Source of the DNA: Clostridia bacterium
Lineage (GTDB): Bacteria > Bacillota > Clostridia > Oscillospirales > CAG-272
NCBI GenBank assembly: GCA_017483305.1
Contig: JAFULC010000018.1
Location: 1-37,092 of the forward strand
Direction of reading: 5' to 3'
DNA length: 37,092 bases
This document shows positions 11,044-20,086 of this stretch, piece by piece. The translations under genes and the position numbers were made by a program. How positions within the stretch are numbered: the stretch's first letter is position 1; the number at the start of each line of letters is the position of its first letter. The notes beneath the pieces are model-generated. The model made no database searches and was not told the DNA's origin. It saw only the letters and a program-made list of their open reading frames with translations.

Positions 11044-11910
11044 ATGAAGATAATATACGAGAAAAAAACCGAAGATTTCTACTACCGCAACGACGGTAAC
11101 TTCAGACAGCCCCTGCAATGCGGAGCGCACCTGCACTATCATATTGAGATAGTCTATATGGAAAAGGGCCACACAAAGGCATACATAGATTCGGACGTGT
11201 ACGAGGTAAAAACGGGCGATCTTCTCGTCGTTTTTCCCAACAGAATTCATCGCTTCGAGGACTGTGACAGTAAAAACCAATATCACCTCTTTATCGTAAA
11301 TCCCGACCTTGCCCCCGATCTGTCGGCGGCAATATCCTCCGAAAACCCGCAGGATCCCGTGATCCGCCACGCCGATAAAAACCCGAGAATAATGTCGCTT
11401 ATCGACATCCTCGGAAACACCCAAAACTTCGCGACGGCATACAGAGAAACTCTGCTCAGGGGCTATTTTATGTCCTTTTTCGCAGAAATCCTCGGAATGC
11501 TTCCGCTCCGTCATGCCAGACCCGATGAAAATCAGTCGATGAGAGCGGTCGTGCAGTATTGCTCTAAGAATTTCACAAAGGATCTCTCACTTTCGGCACT
11601 GGAGGAGGAGATACACCTGAGCAAATATTATATCTCCCACCTTTTCGGCGATAAGCTTGGCATTCGCTTCAACGATTACGTCAATTCCCTGCGCATATCC
11701 GAGGCTTGCCGTCTGCTTCGAATGACTAAAATGAACATTACCGAGATCTCCTGTGCATCAGGCTTTGGAACTCTGCGCACCTTCAACCGCGCGTTCACAA
11801 AGCAGATGAACACCTCCCCATCGGAGTACAGAAAGAATAATCGGGGAGAAATTCTGGACGTTTCAATCCCCGTGGGAGACAACGATCACTCAAAAACCGA
11901 CGGGGAGTAA
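11044..11910 (+). CDS. AraC-family transcriptional regulator
   Basis: A 288-aa regulator. The N-terminal half (about residues 10-100) is a cupin-like sensor (HLHYHIEIVYMEKG and VVFPNRIHRF are typical), which usually binds a sugar. The C-terminal 100 residues hold two helix-turn-helix units; the second, with NITEISCASGFG and the ending SPSEYRKNNR, is the classic AraC signature. The start has GGAGG 5 nt upstream. It sits 13 bp after the lipoprotein gene, so the two are likely co-transcribed and the regulator probably answers to the glycan the lipoprotein acts on. That link is inference. Confidence 0.9.
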   Translation: MKIIYEKKTEDFYYRNDGNFRQPLQCGAHLHYHIEIVYMEKGHTKAYIDSDVYEVKTGDLLVVFPNRIHRFEDCDSKNQYHLFIVNPDLAPDLSAAISSENPQDPVIRHADKNPRIMSLIDILGNTQNFATAYRETLLRGYFMSFFAEILGMLPLRHARPDENQSMRAVVQYCSKNFTKDLSLSALEEEIHLSKYYISHLFGDKLGIRFNDYVNSLRISEACRLLRMTKMNITEISCASGFGTLRTFNRAFTKQMNTSPSEYRKNNRGEILDVSIPVGDNDHSKTDGE

Positions 11911-11918
11911 TATTTGTG

Positions 11919-11947
11919 TTGACAAAAGAAAAAAAGTGTGCTACAAT
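11919..11947 (+). promoter_or_regulatory. Promoter for the lysyl-tRNA synthetase gene
   Basis: TTGACA at 11919-11924 and TACAAT at 11942-11947 with a 17-nt spacer. The leader to the ATG at 11990 is only about 35 nt, too short for a T-box, unlike tyrS in this window. Confidence 0.85.
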
Positions 11948-11989
11948 ATGATGAATAATTTTGTACTGAATTTTAAGGAAGGTTAAAAA

Positions 11990-14041
11990 ATGCACTGGTC
12001 AGAAGAAATAGCTGAACGAATAATAAAGAATAATCCCGACAAGGAAGAATACGTCTGTGCCGCGGGTGTAAGCCCCTCGGGCTCGGTCCACATAGGAAAC
12101 TTCAGAGATCTTGCAACCCCTCTTTTCGTTGTCAAGGCTCTTGAAAAGAAGGGCAAGAAGGCACGCCTTCTCATCTCCTGGGACGAATACGACCGTTGCC
12201 GTAAGATCCCCGCAAACGTGCAGGCGGTAGTCGGCGATGCATACGACAAATATATCGGCGTTCCCTACGTCGACATTCCCGACCCGTTCGGATGCCACGA
12301 AAACTATGCAAAGCACTTCGAGGAGGAGTTCCTCAAGGGCATCGAGCCCTTCGGCATCAAGCTCGACTGTCGTTATCAGGCGGAAATGTACCGCTCGGGT
12401 AAATACACCAAGGATATCATCGAGTCCTTGCAGAAGAGAGGAGAGATCTTTGAGATACTCGACTCCTTCAAGACCAAGGATATGACCAAGAGCGAGGAGG
12501 AAAGACGCGCGGAGCACGACGCTGAAAAGGCAAACTACTACCCCGTCAGCATTTTCTGCCCCGAGTGTCATACCGACTTCACCACCATAACCTCTCTTTC
12601 CGAGGATTGCACCGAGGCAGAGTTCACCTGCCGTTGCGGACACAAGGGACACTTCAATTTCCTTGAAAACTTCAACTGCAAGCTCGGCTGGAAGGTAGAC
12701 TGGGCAATGCGCTGGAGATACGAGCAGGTAGACTTCGAGCCCGGCGGAAAGGACCACGCCGCTCCCACAGGCTCCTACAACAACTCCAAGGTCATCTCCA
12801 AGAAGATCTTTGGACACGAGGCTCCTCTCTTCCAGGGCTACGAGTTCATCGGAATCAAGGGAGTTGCAGGCAAAATGTCCTCCTCCTCGGGTCTGAATAT
12901 GACCCCCGAAACCCTGCTTAAGCTCTATCAGCCCGAAATAATCCTCTGGCTCTATTCCAAGACCGAGCCCACCAAGGCGTTCGACTTCTGCTTCGACGAC
13001 GGAATCCTTCGCCAGTATTTCGAGTTCGATAAGATGTATAACGAATATATAAGCGGCACCGCAAACGAGCATACCGCATCGGTTATGTACAATTGCGTTA
13101 TCGAGGGCAGAAAGCTCGAGACCGTTCCTATGGGTCTGCTTGTACAGCTCGGCTCTATCGTGGACTTCAACGTGCCTATGCTCGAGACCGTATTCGAGAA
13201 GATCGGCACACCCTATACTTACGAGCAGTTTGCTGACAGACTCGACCGCGCAAAGTTCTGGCTTGAGCAGTGCGCACCCGAGCAGGTCAATAAGCTCCGC
13301 AATACCCGTAACTTCGAGATCTGGAGCACGCTCGATGACAAGGAGAAGCAACAGATTGCCGCTCTCCACGAGTATATCGCGAACGGAAGCTATACGCTTG
13401 ACGACCTCAACACCGAGCTTTATGCTATCCCCAAGAGAATATACCCCGACGTAACCGATCAGAAGGAGCTCAAGGCAATTCAGGGCAAGTTCTTCAAGAC
13501 CGTATATAAGCTTCTTATCAATAAGGAGCAGGGCCCCCGTCTCTACCTCTTCCTCTACGCTATCGAAAAGGAAAGATTCGTCGGTCTGCTCGACTTCTCC
13601 TACGCCGAGACCGACGAGGAAAAGAGACTCAACGCCGAGGCAGAGGCTGCGGCTAACCCCGTAGTCGAGGAAAAGACCTACGGCGAGCCCGATCCCGTCG
13701 AGCCTATCAAGGAAGAAAAGGTCAAAATGGACGACTTCGCCAAGCTCGACCTCCGCGTATGTAAGATCGTAAAGTGTCAGGAGATCAGAAAGTCTCACTC
13801 CTGCTACAAGCTCACTCTTTCCGACGGAATCGGTGAGAGGGTGATCGTTTCGAGCATCAAGCACGACTACACCCCCGAAGAGCTTGTCGGCAAAAAGATC
13901 ATAGTCATCGCAAACCTCGAGCCTGCAAGAATCACGGGCGTTACGAGTAACGGTATGCTGCTTGCGGCATCCAATAATGCCTGCGGCTGTAAGGTCATCT
14001 TCGTTGACGATATGGTTCCCGAGGGAACTCAGATTCACTGA
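11990..14041 (+). CDS. lysK: Class I lysyl-tRNA synthetase with C-terminal tRNA-binding domain
   Basis: Charges tRNA-Lys with lysine in the cytoplasm. The fold is class I, unlike the class II LysRS of most bacteria: SGSVHIGNFRD holds the HIGH-type motif at residues 34-37, and KMSSSSG at 295-301 is the KMSKS-type loop. A Cys/His cluster (CPEC...CRCGHKGH, about residues 187-222) probably binds zinc. After a Glu/Pro-rich linker, residues about 580-683 (MDDFAKLDLRVCKI, then ARITGVTSNGMLLAA) form a complete Trbp111/EMAPII-type OB-fold like that at the end of MetRS. Class I LysRS alone is about 500-560 aa, so the extra length is this domain. The RBS AAGGAAGG lies 7 nt upstream. No frameshift marks the join, so the fusion looks native. 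Confidence 0.93.
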   Translation: MHWSEEIAERIIKNNPDKEEYVCAAGVSPSGSVHIGNFRDLATPLFVVKALEKKGKKARLLISWDEYDRCRKIPANVQAVVGDAYDKYIGVPYVDIPDPFGCHENYAKHFEEEFLKGIEPFGIKLDCRYQAEMYRSGKYTKDIIESLQKRGEIFEILDSFKTKDMTKSEEERRAEHDAEKANYYPVSIFCPECHTDFTTITSLSEDCTEAEFTCRCGHKGHFNFLENFNCKLGWKVDWAMRWRYEQVDFEPGGKDHAAPTGSYNNSKVISKKIFGHEAPLFQGYEFIGIKGVAGKMSSSSGLNMTPETLLKLYQPEIILWLYSKTEPTKAFDFCFDDGILRQYFEFDKMYNEYISGTANEHTASVMYNCVIEGRKLETVPMGLLVQLGSIVDFNVPMLETVFEKIGTPYTYEQFADRLDRAKFWLEQCAPEQVNKLRNTRNFEIWSTLDDKEKQQIAALHEYIANGSYTLDDLNTELYAIPKRIYPDVTDQKELKAIQGKFFKTVYKLLINKEQGPRLYLFLYAIEKERFVGLLDFSYAETDEEKRLNAEAEAAANPVVEEKTYGEPDPVEPIKEEKVKMDDFAKLDLRVCKIVKCQEIRKSHSCYKLTLSDGIGERVIVSSIKHDYTPEELVGKKIIVIANLEPARITGVTSNGMLLAASNNACGCKVIFVDDMVPEGTQIH

Positions 14042-14045
14042 TAAA

Positions 14046-14080
14046 AAAAGAACGACTCGCAAAATGCGAGTCGTTCTTTT
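14046..14080. terminator. Bidirectional terminator between lysK and the dehydratase gene
   Basis: Perfect 15-bp stem (14046-14060 with 14066-14080) whose outer ends are A and T runs, so it can stop transcription from both converging genes. Confidence 0.9.
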
Positions 14081-14087
14081 TCATATA

Positions 14088-16013
14088 TCAGGAATTCGCC
14101 TCAGCCATTTCCTGCGCCTTCTCTGCCACGCGGTTGATCTCCTCGGGATCAACAAACGTAGGCACGGCGCGCTTCACGGCCTCCTTGATTAAGGGAGAGG
14201 CGATCGAGCACTTGGATTCCTCAAGCGCCGCCTTGAGATCGTCCATCTTCTTGGCGATGGCAAGACGGTCAAAGGGCTCGTCCTTCTCAATGAATATCAG
14301 ATCATTTTCGGTCTTGTCAAGCGTCTCGGTCTTGATAAGAAGCTCCTCGTAGAGCTTTTCTCCGGGGCGCAGACCGATCTCCCTGATCTCAATATCCTTA
14401 TTCAGCTCAAGACCGGAAAGTCGGATCATATTGAGCGCAAGATCGTAAATCCTTATCGGCTTGCCCATGTCAAGCACGAAAAGCTCACCGCTCTTCGCCA
14501 TCGCACCCGCCTCCATAACGAGCTGGCTTGCCTCGGGAATAGTCATGAAATAACGGATAATGCGCCTGTCGGTGATCGTTACGGGACCTCCCTGTGCGAT
14601 CTGTTGCTTGAACAGAGGAATTACCGAGCCGTTAGACCCGAGAACGTTGCCGAACCGCACCGCCGCAAAGGAGGTCTGACTGTCCGTGCGGCTCTGAACG
14701 ATCATTTCGCACATTCTCTTGGATGCGCCCATAATGTTCGTGGGATTGACCGCCTTGTCGGTCGAGATCAGAATAAACTTCTCCGCCCCGTGCTTTTCAG
14801 CCATGTCCGCTGTATTGTACGTGCCGAAGATGTTGTTCTTGATCGCCTCGCAGCCACTATGCTCCATAAGCGGAACGTGCTTGTGCGCGGCGGCATGGAA
14901 AACGATCTGGGGCTTGTAGTGATTGAAAATACAGTCAAGACGCTCGCGATCTCTCACCGACGCGATCTCAACCGAAAGCTTCAGATCCTTTCCGTAGGTG
15001 CGTATAAGCTCCTGCTGTATGTCGTAAGCGTTGTTTTCATATATGTCGAGAACTATCAAATGTGCAGGTGAGCATTTGGCAACCTGTCTGCAAAGCTCAC
15101 TTCCGATAGATCCGCCGCCGCCCGTGATGAGCACGACCTTGCCCGAATAATAGCTCACGGTCTCGGAGTCTGTGACCGATAAGGTCTTGCGGAAAAGCAG
15201 ATCCTCGATCTCAAAGTTTCGTATGTTACCCTTGACAACGTTTCCGCTCTGTCCAACCGAAAAATCGGTCACGGGAACGTCGTAAAGCTTAAGCTTGCAG
15301 GTGGTGCGACTGTAAAAATCGAATAGCTGCGACGCCGTGTGACTGTCAATTGCCGAAATGGCAATAAATAGCTCCTCAACACCGTTTTTTTCGATAATAT
15401 GGAATATCTCCTCGCTTTCGGTGTACACCCTGAGACCTGCTACGGTATTTCCCGCTTTTTCGGGATCCTTGTCAATAAAGAACAAGGGCTCATAGCTTGC
15501 TTGAGGATTCGACAAAAGCTCGTTTGCAAGACAAGCGCCGATCTGTCCTGCGCCGATTATTGCAATTTTTGCTCTTCTCGAAAAATCGGCTCCGCGGCTG
15601 TTTTTGAGCTTGTATAGCAAACGGTAGCAAAATCTCGAAAAAAGTATAAGCAGAGCATTCAGAGATGCTATTATTACGAAAAACCAAGCACCCTCGTAAA
15701 GCTTGCACAGCCAAGAAAAGACACCTGCCGCCAAGGCGCCCACAACGTCCGCTACCATCAGCTTGAAGTAGTTAAATGTTCTCGTATAGCGAAGAATACT
15801 GTTATATATGCCGAATGCAAGCCTTACAACAAGAACAAACAGCAAAAGTATGACTGCGTTTGCAAAAAAGCGACGGTTATCGTACGGAATATAGGGTTCG
15901 AAAATAAGATTTGCTAAGAAATACGCGGCTGAGACTAAAGCGAAGCAAGTAATATCAAAAAGCAGGAGCAACAAGCGCCTCGCCTTACTTGCGAAAAAAG
16001 ATTTTAGATTCAT
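14088..16013 (-). CDS. Membrane-bound nucleotide-sugar 4,6-dehydratase (PglF/WbpM/CapD family)
   Basis: A 641-aa protein of the large short-chain-dehydrogenase family that removes water from UDP-GlcNAc to start synthesis of deoxy-amino sugars for capsule or glycoprotein glycans. Four hydrophobic segments span about residues 10-130; a first Rossmann domain follows (IIGAGQIGACLA), then the catalytic Rossmann domain (LITGGGGSIGSE). The active site shows M-x3-K (NIMGASKR) instead of the usual Y-x3-K, as expected for this subgroup. Two ATG codons stand together; 16013 is preferred because GGAGG is 7 nt from it and only 4 nt from 16016. No glycosyltransferases or aminotransferase lie beside it, so its product must feed a pathway encoded elsewhere. 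Confidence 0.9.
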   Translation of the reverse strand: MNLKSFFASKARRLLLLLFDITCFALVSAAYFLANLIFEPYIPYDNRRFFANAVILLLFVLVVRLAFGIYNSILRYTRTFNYFKLMVADVVGALAAGVFSWLCKLYEGAWFFVIIASLNALLILFSRFCYRLLYKLKNSRGADFSRRAKIAIIGAGQIGACLANELLSNPQASYEPLFFIDKDPEKAGNTVAGLRVYTESEEIFHIIEKNGVEELFIAISAIDSHTASQLFDFYSRTTCKLKLYDVPVTDFSVGQSGNVVKGNIRNFEIEDLLFRKTLSVTDSETVSYYSGKVVLITGGGGSIGSELCRQVAKCSPAHLIVLDIYENNAYDIQQELIRTYGKDLKLSVEIASVRDRERLDCIFNHYKPQIVFHAAAHKHVPLMEHSGCEAIKNNIFGTYNTADMAEKHGAEKFILISTDKAVNPTNIMGASKRMCEMIVQSRTDSQTSFAAVRFGNVLGSNGSVIPLFKQQIAQGGPVTITDRRIIRYFMTIPEASQLVMEAGAMAKSGELFVLDMGKPIRIYDLALNMIRLSGLELNKDIEIREIGLRPGEKLYEELLIKTETLDKTENDLIFIEKDEPFDRLAIAKKMDDLKAALEESKCSIASPLIKEAVKRAVPTFVDPEEINRVAEKAQEMAEANS

Positions 16014-16043
16014 CATCCGTCCTCCACAAAATACTACATATTA

Positions 16044-16072
16044 AGTATATCACACTATTTTCAAAAAGTCAA
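16044..16072 (-). promoter_or_regulatory. Promoter for the dehydratase gene
   Basis: TTGACT (16072-16067) and TATACT (16049-16044) on the minus strand, 17-nt spacer, about 30 nt before the start codon. Confidence 0.8.
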
Positions 16073-16139
16073 ATGTTTTGTTGAATAGAACAAAAAAAGA
16101 TGCTTTCGAAAAAATCAATACCCTCAAGCGCATAGCAAT

Positions 16140-16170
16140 AAAAGGCGAGGAGAATTTCTCCGCGCCTTTT
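16140..16170 (-). terminator. Terminator after the 314-aa membrane-protein gene
   Basis: The stem AAAAGGCG-x-GGAGA pairs with TCTCC-x-CGCCTTTT, with one internal mismatch and a 3-nt loop, and ends in T on the minus strand. It lies 15 bp after the stop codon at 16185. Confidence 0.7.
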
Positions 16171-16184
16171 ATTTACATGTTCGG

Positions 16185-17129
16185 TTATATGAATTTATCC
16201 GTAATATTCAAGAACACGCCAAACATTTCGTCATAATCTTCGGATATAAAAATTTCAGTTTGAAATAATGTTTTCGGCTTATAATCTTCATTCAGGACTT
16301 CTATATAATAACAAGCAGAAAGCGGATCGCTTTCAATACAACCGCCGTAAAGTGTAATTCTTTGAGTGAACTCACAATCTGCAAAAACTGCCATTAAATA
16401 TCCGGGACCAGATAAAAGCGGAGCGCTTTCCAAAACAGAACGCCTGATCTCGTAATTTTGTTTTTCAAATTTTAGATTCCCTTTGCGCGATCTGATTGCG
16501 AAAACAAACATAGCAATAACGGTCGGCACCTCCAATGCCCACATAATCCAAAAGAAGATCCAATCCATTTGGCTAAATTCCGGCAAATCTCTTAAACCCG
16601 TAAGAAACATTGTGATAAAAACCCAAACAAATGACAGTCCAACCAAGCAATAAACCCAAATAATATATCTCTTTCGATTTTTTGTGCGTTTTTTTATATT
16701 TTCAATTACTTCTTTTGTGACGGCACAAGGAGAAAACGGCATTTTCTGTTGTATAAAAGCACTGATAGCATAGGCGTTTTCGATTCCCCTAATGCAATAT
16801 TTTTTATCTTTCAAAACGATGTGCAATGTATCAAACTTGGCAAGTGCAAAGGTTACGTCGGTAACATCACACTCTAATCGTTTTAATAAGCCAAATTTAC
16901 CGATAATTTTATTGTCATTGATATGGAGATACGCCTTGTGATTATATATAAACGGAATAATTGCAAAAGAGAGATATATGATTGGGATAAAACAACAGGC
17001 AATTATATCGCCAACCATAGTCGTACTGTCTTTGACAAGCACAAACACACATACCCCCACTACTATTAAACTTATTATCAAAAACCCAACGAACAAAATG
17101 CGGTTTGATTTTTTAAAAACGGCTTTCAT
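16185..17129 (-). CDS. Membrane protein of unknown function, four predicted helices
   Basis: A 314-aa protein with two modules of the same plan: paired hydrophobic helices (about residues 12-32 and 40-62) followed by a beta-rich soluble part, then a second helix pair (about 155-175 and 188-210) and another soluble part. That plan recalls tandem bacterial PH-like membrane proteins, but no family is firmly recognised. Codon use is clearly A/T-rich (many AAA, ATA, TTT) compared with its neighbours, a sign of transfer or relaxed selection. GGGAG lies 7 nt before the ATG. It has its own promoter and terminator, so it is a one-gene unit. Its layout is similar to the small protein at 6182-6670. Confidence 0.75.
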   Translation of the reverse strand: MKAVFKKSNRILFVGFLIISLIVVGVCVFVLVKDSTTMVGDIIACCFIPIIYLSFAIIPFIYNHKAYLHINDNKIIGKFGLLKRLECDVTDVTFALAKFDTLHIVLKDKKYCIRGIENAYAISAFIQQKMPFSPCAVTKEVIENIKKRTKNRKRYIIWVYCLVGLSFVWVFITMFLTGLRDLPEFSQMDWIFFWIMWALEVPTVIAMFVFAIRSRKGNLKFEKQNYEIRRSVLESAPLLSGPGYLMAVFADCEFTQRITLYGGCIESDPLSACYYIEVLNEDYKPKTLFQTEIFISEDYDEMFGVFLNITDKFI

Positions 17130-17161
17130 TCCGTGACTCCCATAAAAATGTAATTTTAGAT

Positions 17162-17190
17162 ATTATAACATATATCTACTCAAAAGTAAA
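17162..17190 (-). promoter_or_regulatory. Probable promoter for the 314-aa membrane-protein gene
   Basis: TTTACT (17190-17185) and TATAAT (17167-17162) on the minus strand with a 17-nt spacer. Confidence 0.65.
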
Positions 17191-17266
17191 GTCTAAAAGT
17201 ATAATTTGCTTCAAACAACAAATACTAACATTACAAATCTGTAAAAACAAGGAGATTTTTGTATAT

Positions 17267-17812
17267 ATGAAAGCAACCGGAATAGTAAGAAGAATCGACG
17301 ACCTCGGACGCGTCGTCATTCCCAAAGAGATAAGAAGAACAATGCGCATCCGTGAGGGTGATCCTCTGGAAATATTTACCGACCGAGACGGCGAGGTAAT
17401 ATTCAAAAAGTATTCCCCCATCGGCGAATTGACCGCCTTCGCAGCGCAGTATGCCGAAACCCTGCACAAGACCTGCGATCTCTCGGTCGTTATCTGTGAC
17501 CGCGACTCCGTGGTCGCTTGCGCGGGCGTGTCCAAAAAGGAATATTCGGATAAATCTTTGTCCGCCGAGCTTGAAGGCGTGTGCGAGGCAAGAGGAATGT
17601 ATGTATACCGTCAGGGAGATCAAAGGATCAACGCGATCGCGGACGGCGGCAGCCATTACGTAAGCTGTGCTATGCCGATCATAAGCGAAGGCGACGTGGT
17701 CGGCTGCGTCGCAGCCTTGACTTCTAACGACGTCGATTCCTACCCCGAGGCAGTTGAGACCAAGCTTGTTCAGACCGCTGCAAGCTTTCTCGGCAGACAG
17801 CTCGAAAGCTGA
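17267..17812 (+). CDS. spoVT: Stage V sporulation protein T, AbrB-family regulator
   Basis: A 181-aa transcription factor of late forespore development. The N-terminal swapped-hairpin AbrB domain (residues 1-50) reads KATGIVRRIDDLGRVVIPKE and is followed by a GAF-like sensor domain to the C-terminus. Length and domain order match SpoVT (about 178 aa) rather than the shorter AbrB (about 95 aa). AAGGAG lies 12 nt before the ATG, a long gap, but no other in-frame start fits. I could not recognise a forespore sigma-G promoter with confidence, although a TATAAT stands at 17200-17205 without a good -35. It implies the organism forms, or once formed, endospores. Confidence 0.93.
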   Translation: MKATGIVRRIDDLGRVVIPKEIRRTMRIREGDPLEIFTDRDGEVIFKKYSPIGELTAFAAQYAETLHKTCDLSVVICDRDSVVACAGVSKKEYSDKSLSAELEGVCEARGMYVYRQGDQRINAIADGGSHYVSCAMPIISEGDVVGCVAALTSNDVDSYPEAVETKLVQTAASFLGRQLES

Positions 17813-17818
17813 AAACAG

Positions 17819-17856
17819 AAAACGGGACTATCCTTAAGGGATAGCCCCGTTTTTTT
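17819..17856 (+). terminator. spoVT terminator
   Basis: GC-rich stem AACGGG-x-CTATCC pairing with GGATAG-x-CCCGTT, followed by a run of seven T. Confidence 0.9.
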
Positions 17857-17894
17857 ATGCTTCCAACACCCGCATTAAATCGGATATTGATTTT

Positions 17895-20081
17895 TTACTT
17901 TTCAACCACGACGACGGTAAAGGAAATAAGCTTTGCGACAACGCCGTCCTTCGCATCAACGTACGCGAGGAACGAAACGGTATGCTCGCCAACCTCAAGC
18001 TCGCTTACGTCTATGTTGATCGAAAATCTCACCGCGTGCTCGCCGCCCGCCGCAAGAACCGCCGCCTCGGGCGCGGTAGGAGCGACTTTAAGAATAGCAT
18101 CGCTGCCGTCGAGTGAATAGCCAAACGCCAATGTAGGATATCCGTAGCCAATCCAGCCGGTGCAGCTGAGAGACGAAGATCCCTTTGTTATCTCTATCTT
18201 GTTTCCACCTGCGTTGAGACCCGACTCAACGCTGCCGGGAGTAAATATATCTGCTCCGTCTGATATCAGTCTGTCAATGAAAGCTCCTTTCAAGCGGAGG
18301 TTCTTGTTCTTTCTTGAAACGAACTCATCCTCCGAAAAACCACTGAGATCCATATCCTCATAAGGAGTGATAAATGCCAGCGCAGGAATCTTCGCACTGT
18401 TGCAAAGGTTCAGGGTCTCGCCGTAAACGTCGGTGGTGTTGTAGTTGTATGCCACTGCCTTGACCGCCTCGTCAAAGGTCACGGTGATCTGGTCCTTTGC
18501 GGTTATCTCTGCGCTCACAGGAGTCAGGGGCGTCGCAAGACCAAAGGTCTTTTCCGCGAATCCCCAAATACCATTTACAGCAGCTCCGCCGTCGGCGGTG
18601 GTAAGACCCTCTCCCACATTCGTAAAGGTAACGGTAATTGTCTTCTTGTCCTCGCTCAGCGCAGCGCTGCTGAAGATCGGACCCATAGCATCATCAAGCG
18701 TTCCTTTCCCGAATATCACAAACTCCGCAATATCGGCAAGTCTCTTTGCCTGACCGGGCTTACAATAGGGATGTAGGCTATTGGGATAGCTCGTATCGGT
18801 CCACAGATCGCTGGACGCCGAAAGATAGCAGCCGTCAATAACCGTGGGAAGAAGACCCATAAAGGTACGGATAGTGCCAACCTCCATATAGTGCCAAGGG
18901 TCGCTTCCGCTGTAATCCGCGGGTTTTTGATACTGTGTGGGGAATTCAACGACGAATACGGGGAAGTCCTTGTTGATCACGTTGTGAGTAGATCTGAGGC
19001 GCTCAACGAAATCACCGAACTCGTCACCGTATACCTGTGCGAAATTCAGAGGATTATCGCTCTCTCCCTGATACCAGAGCACACCCGCAACCGCGTATCT
19101 GCTCGCAGGAGCGAGATAGCAGTTGTAGAGATATCTTCCAAAATGCGTGGTATCTCTCATAGAAATATATTTGCCCGTATCCGCACTATAGTAATCAGAA
19201 TCGTAAAGCTCTGCGAGATCGTTAGGCAGGAAGGACGCCAAGGGCGCGCCGCCGAAAGCAACCTCCATAAGACCAACGGGCACAGAATTGCCCGATCTTG
19301 CAACCATTTCCTGTGCGAAATGGTATCCGATACCGGAGAAGCGGAGTGCATAAGCTTGAGTGGTCTTTGTCCACAAGGTTGTATTTTCGAGATCCTTGTA
19401 AACGTAATCTGTTCCCTTTTTGGCGTATGTGCCACCGCTGCCGTTGAGATAGTTAAGTCTGATTATTGAGTTTTCGTCGATGTCGACGGTGTTTCCACCC
19501 TTGACCGACTCGCTGAGCGCAAGCGCCGCGTTGGACTGACCGAGAACGAGATAAACGTCGCCGACAAGCACGTCCTTGAACGTGACGGTCTTATTATCAC
19601 CTGCATATATGGTCATCTCTGCTCCGACAGTGTCGGCTTCAAGTCTTGCGCCGAAGGTAATGCACCATTCGCCGTTTTCAACAATTGCCTCGGCAAACAT
19701 ACCCTTGAATTCACCCGACACCTTCTTGCCGTTTTCACTTTCGGGAGCAAATCCCCAAACGCGAATATGCTCTCCTCTCTGAACGACCATGTAGTCAGAG
19801 AATACTTTTGATACCGAGAAGTCTGCCGCAGGCTCTGCGTTGAGAGTTTCACCGATCATAACGTCAACTATCACCGTTGTCTCCTCCTCGCTCTCTTCGG
19901 TGGTTTCGTCGTCCTCCGAAGAACCAACCGTCGTTTCAGACGTGGTGTCGTCGGCTGTCGTTTCATCAACCGTTGTTTCGTCCCCTGTGGGATTTTCGCT
20001 GGGAGATGTGCAAGCGGTGAGAGCCACAGAGCAAAGCATCAGCAGTGCCAGAAAAAGGGAAAGAAACCGTTTCGTTGTCAT
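17895..20081 (-). CDS. Sialate O-acetylesterase-like SGNH lipoprotein
   Basis: A 728-aa surface lipoprotein that probably removes acetyl groups from sialic acid or other host or plant sugars. The signal peptide ends in a lipobox, LTAC, Cys24. Residues about 25-70 are a low-complexity Thr/Glu/Asp/Ser linker. The SGNH catalytic domain has GQSN at 181-184 (Ser183 nucleophile), WYQGESD at 336-342, and His437 in NSLHPYCKPG, the likely triad histidine. A C-terminal beta-sandwich follows from about residue 560. It is the last gene of the potassium-uptake/thymidylate-kinase cluster, 76 bp behind the yitT-like gene. AGGAG lies 7 nt before the ATG. Confidence 0.88.
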   Translation of the reverse strand: MTTKRFLSLFLALLMLCSVALTACTSPSENPTGDETTVDETTADDTTSETTVGSSEDDETTEESEEETTVIVDVMIGETLNAEPAADFSVSKVFSDYMVVQRGEHIRVWGFAPESENGKKVSGEFKGMFAEAIVENGEWCITFGARLEADTVGAEMTIYAGDNKTVTFKDVLVGDVYLVLGQSNAALALSESVKGGNTVDIDENSIIRLNYLNGSGGTYAKKGTDYVYKDLENTTLWTKTTQAYALRFSGIGYHFAQEMVARSGNSVPVGLMEVAFGGAPLASFLPNDLAELYDSDYYSADTGKYISMRDTTHFGRYLYNCYLAPASRYAVAGVLWYQGESDNPLNFAQVYGDEFGDFVERLRSTHNVINKDFPVFVVEFPTQYQKPADYSGSDPWHYMEVGTIRTFMGLLPTVIDGCYLSASSDLWTDTSYPNSLHPYCKPGQAKRLADIAEFVIFGKGTLDDAMGPIFSSAALSEDKKTITVTFTNVGEGLTTADGGAAVNGIWGFAEKTFGLATPLTPVSAEITAKDQITVTFDEAVKAVAYNYNTTDVYGETLNLCNSAKIPALAFITPYEDMDLSGFSEDEFVSRKNKNLRLKGAFIDRLISDGADIFTPGSVESGLNAGGNKIEITKGSSSLSCTGWIGYGYPTLAFGYSLDGSDAILKVAPTAPEAAVLAAGGEHAVRFSINIDVSELEVGEHTVSFLAYVDAKDGVVAKLISFTVVVVEK

Positions 20082-20086
20082 TTCGT

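Noticed and set aside
11911..11989. A T-box before the lysyl-tRNA synthetase gene
   Set aside because: The leader is only about 35 nt from the predicted start of transcription; no room and no T-box core.
11999..14062. A 687-codon open frame opposite the lysyl-tRNA synthetase gene
   Set aside because: Composition artefact on the antisense strand; it overlaps the terminator and its product looks like low-information Leu/Val-rich translation.
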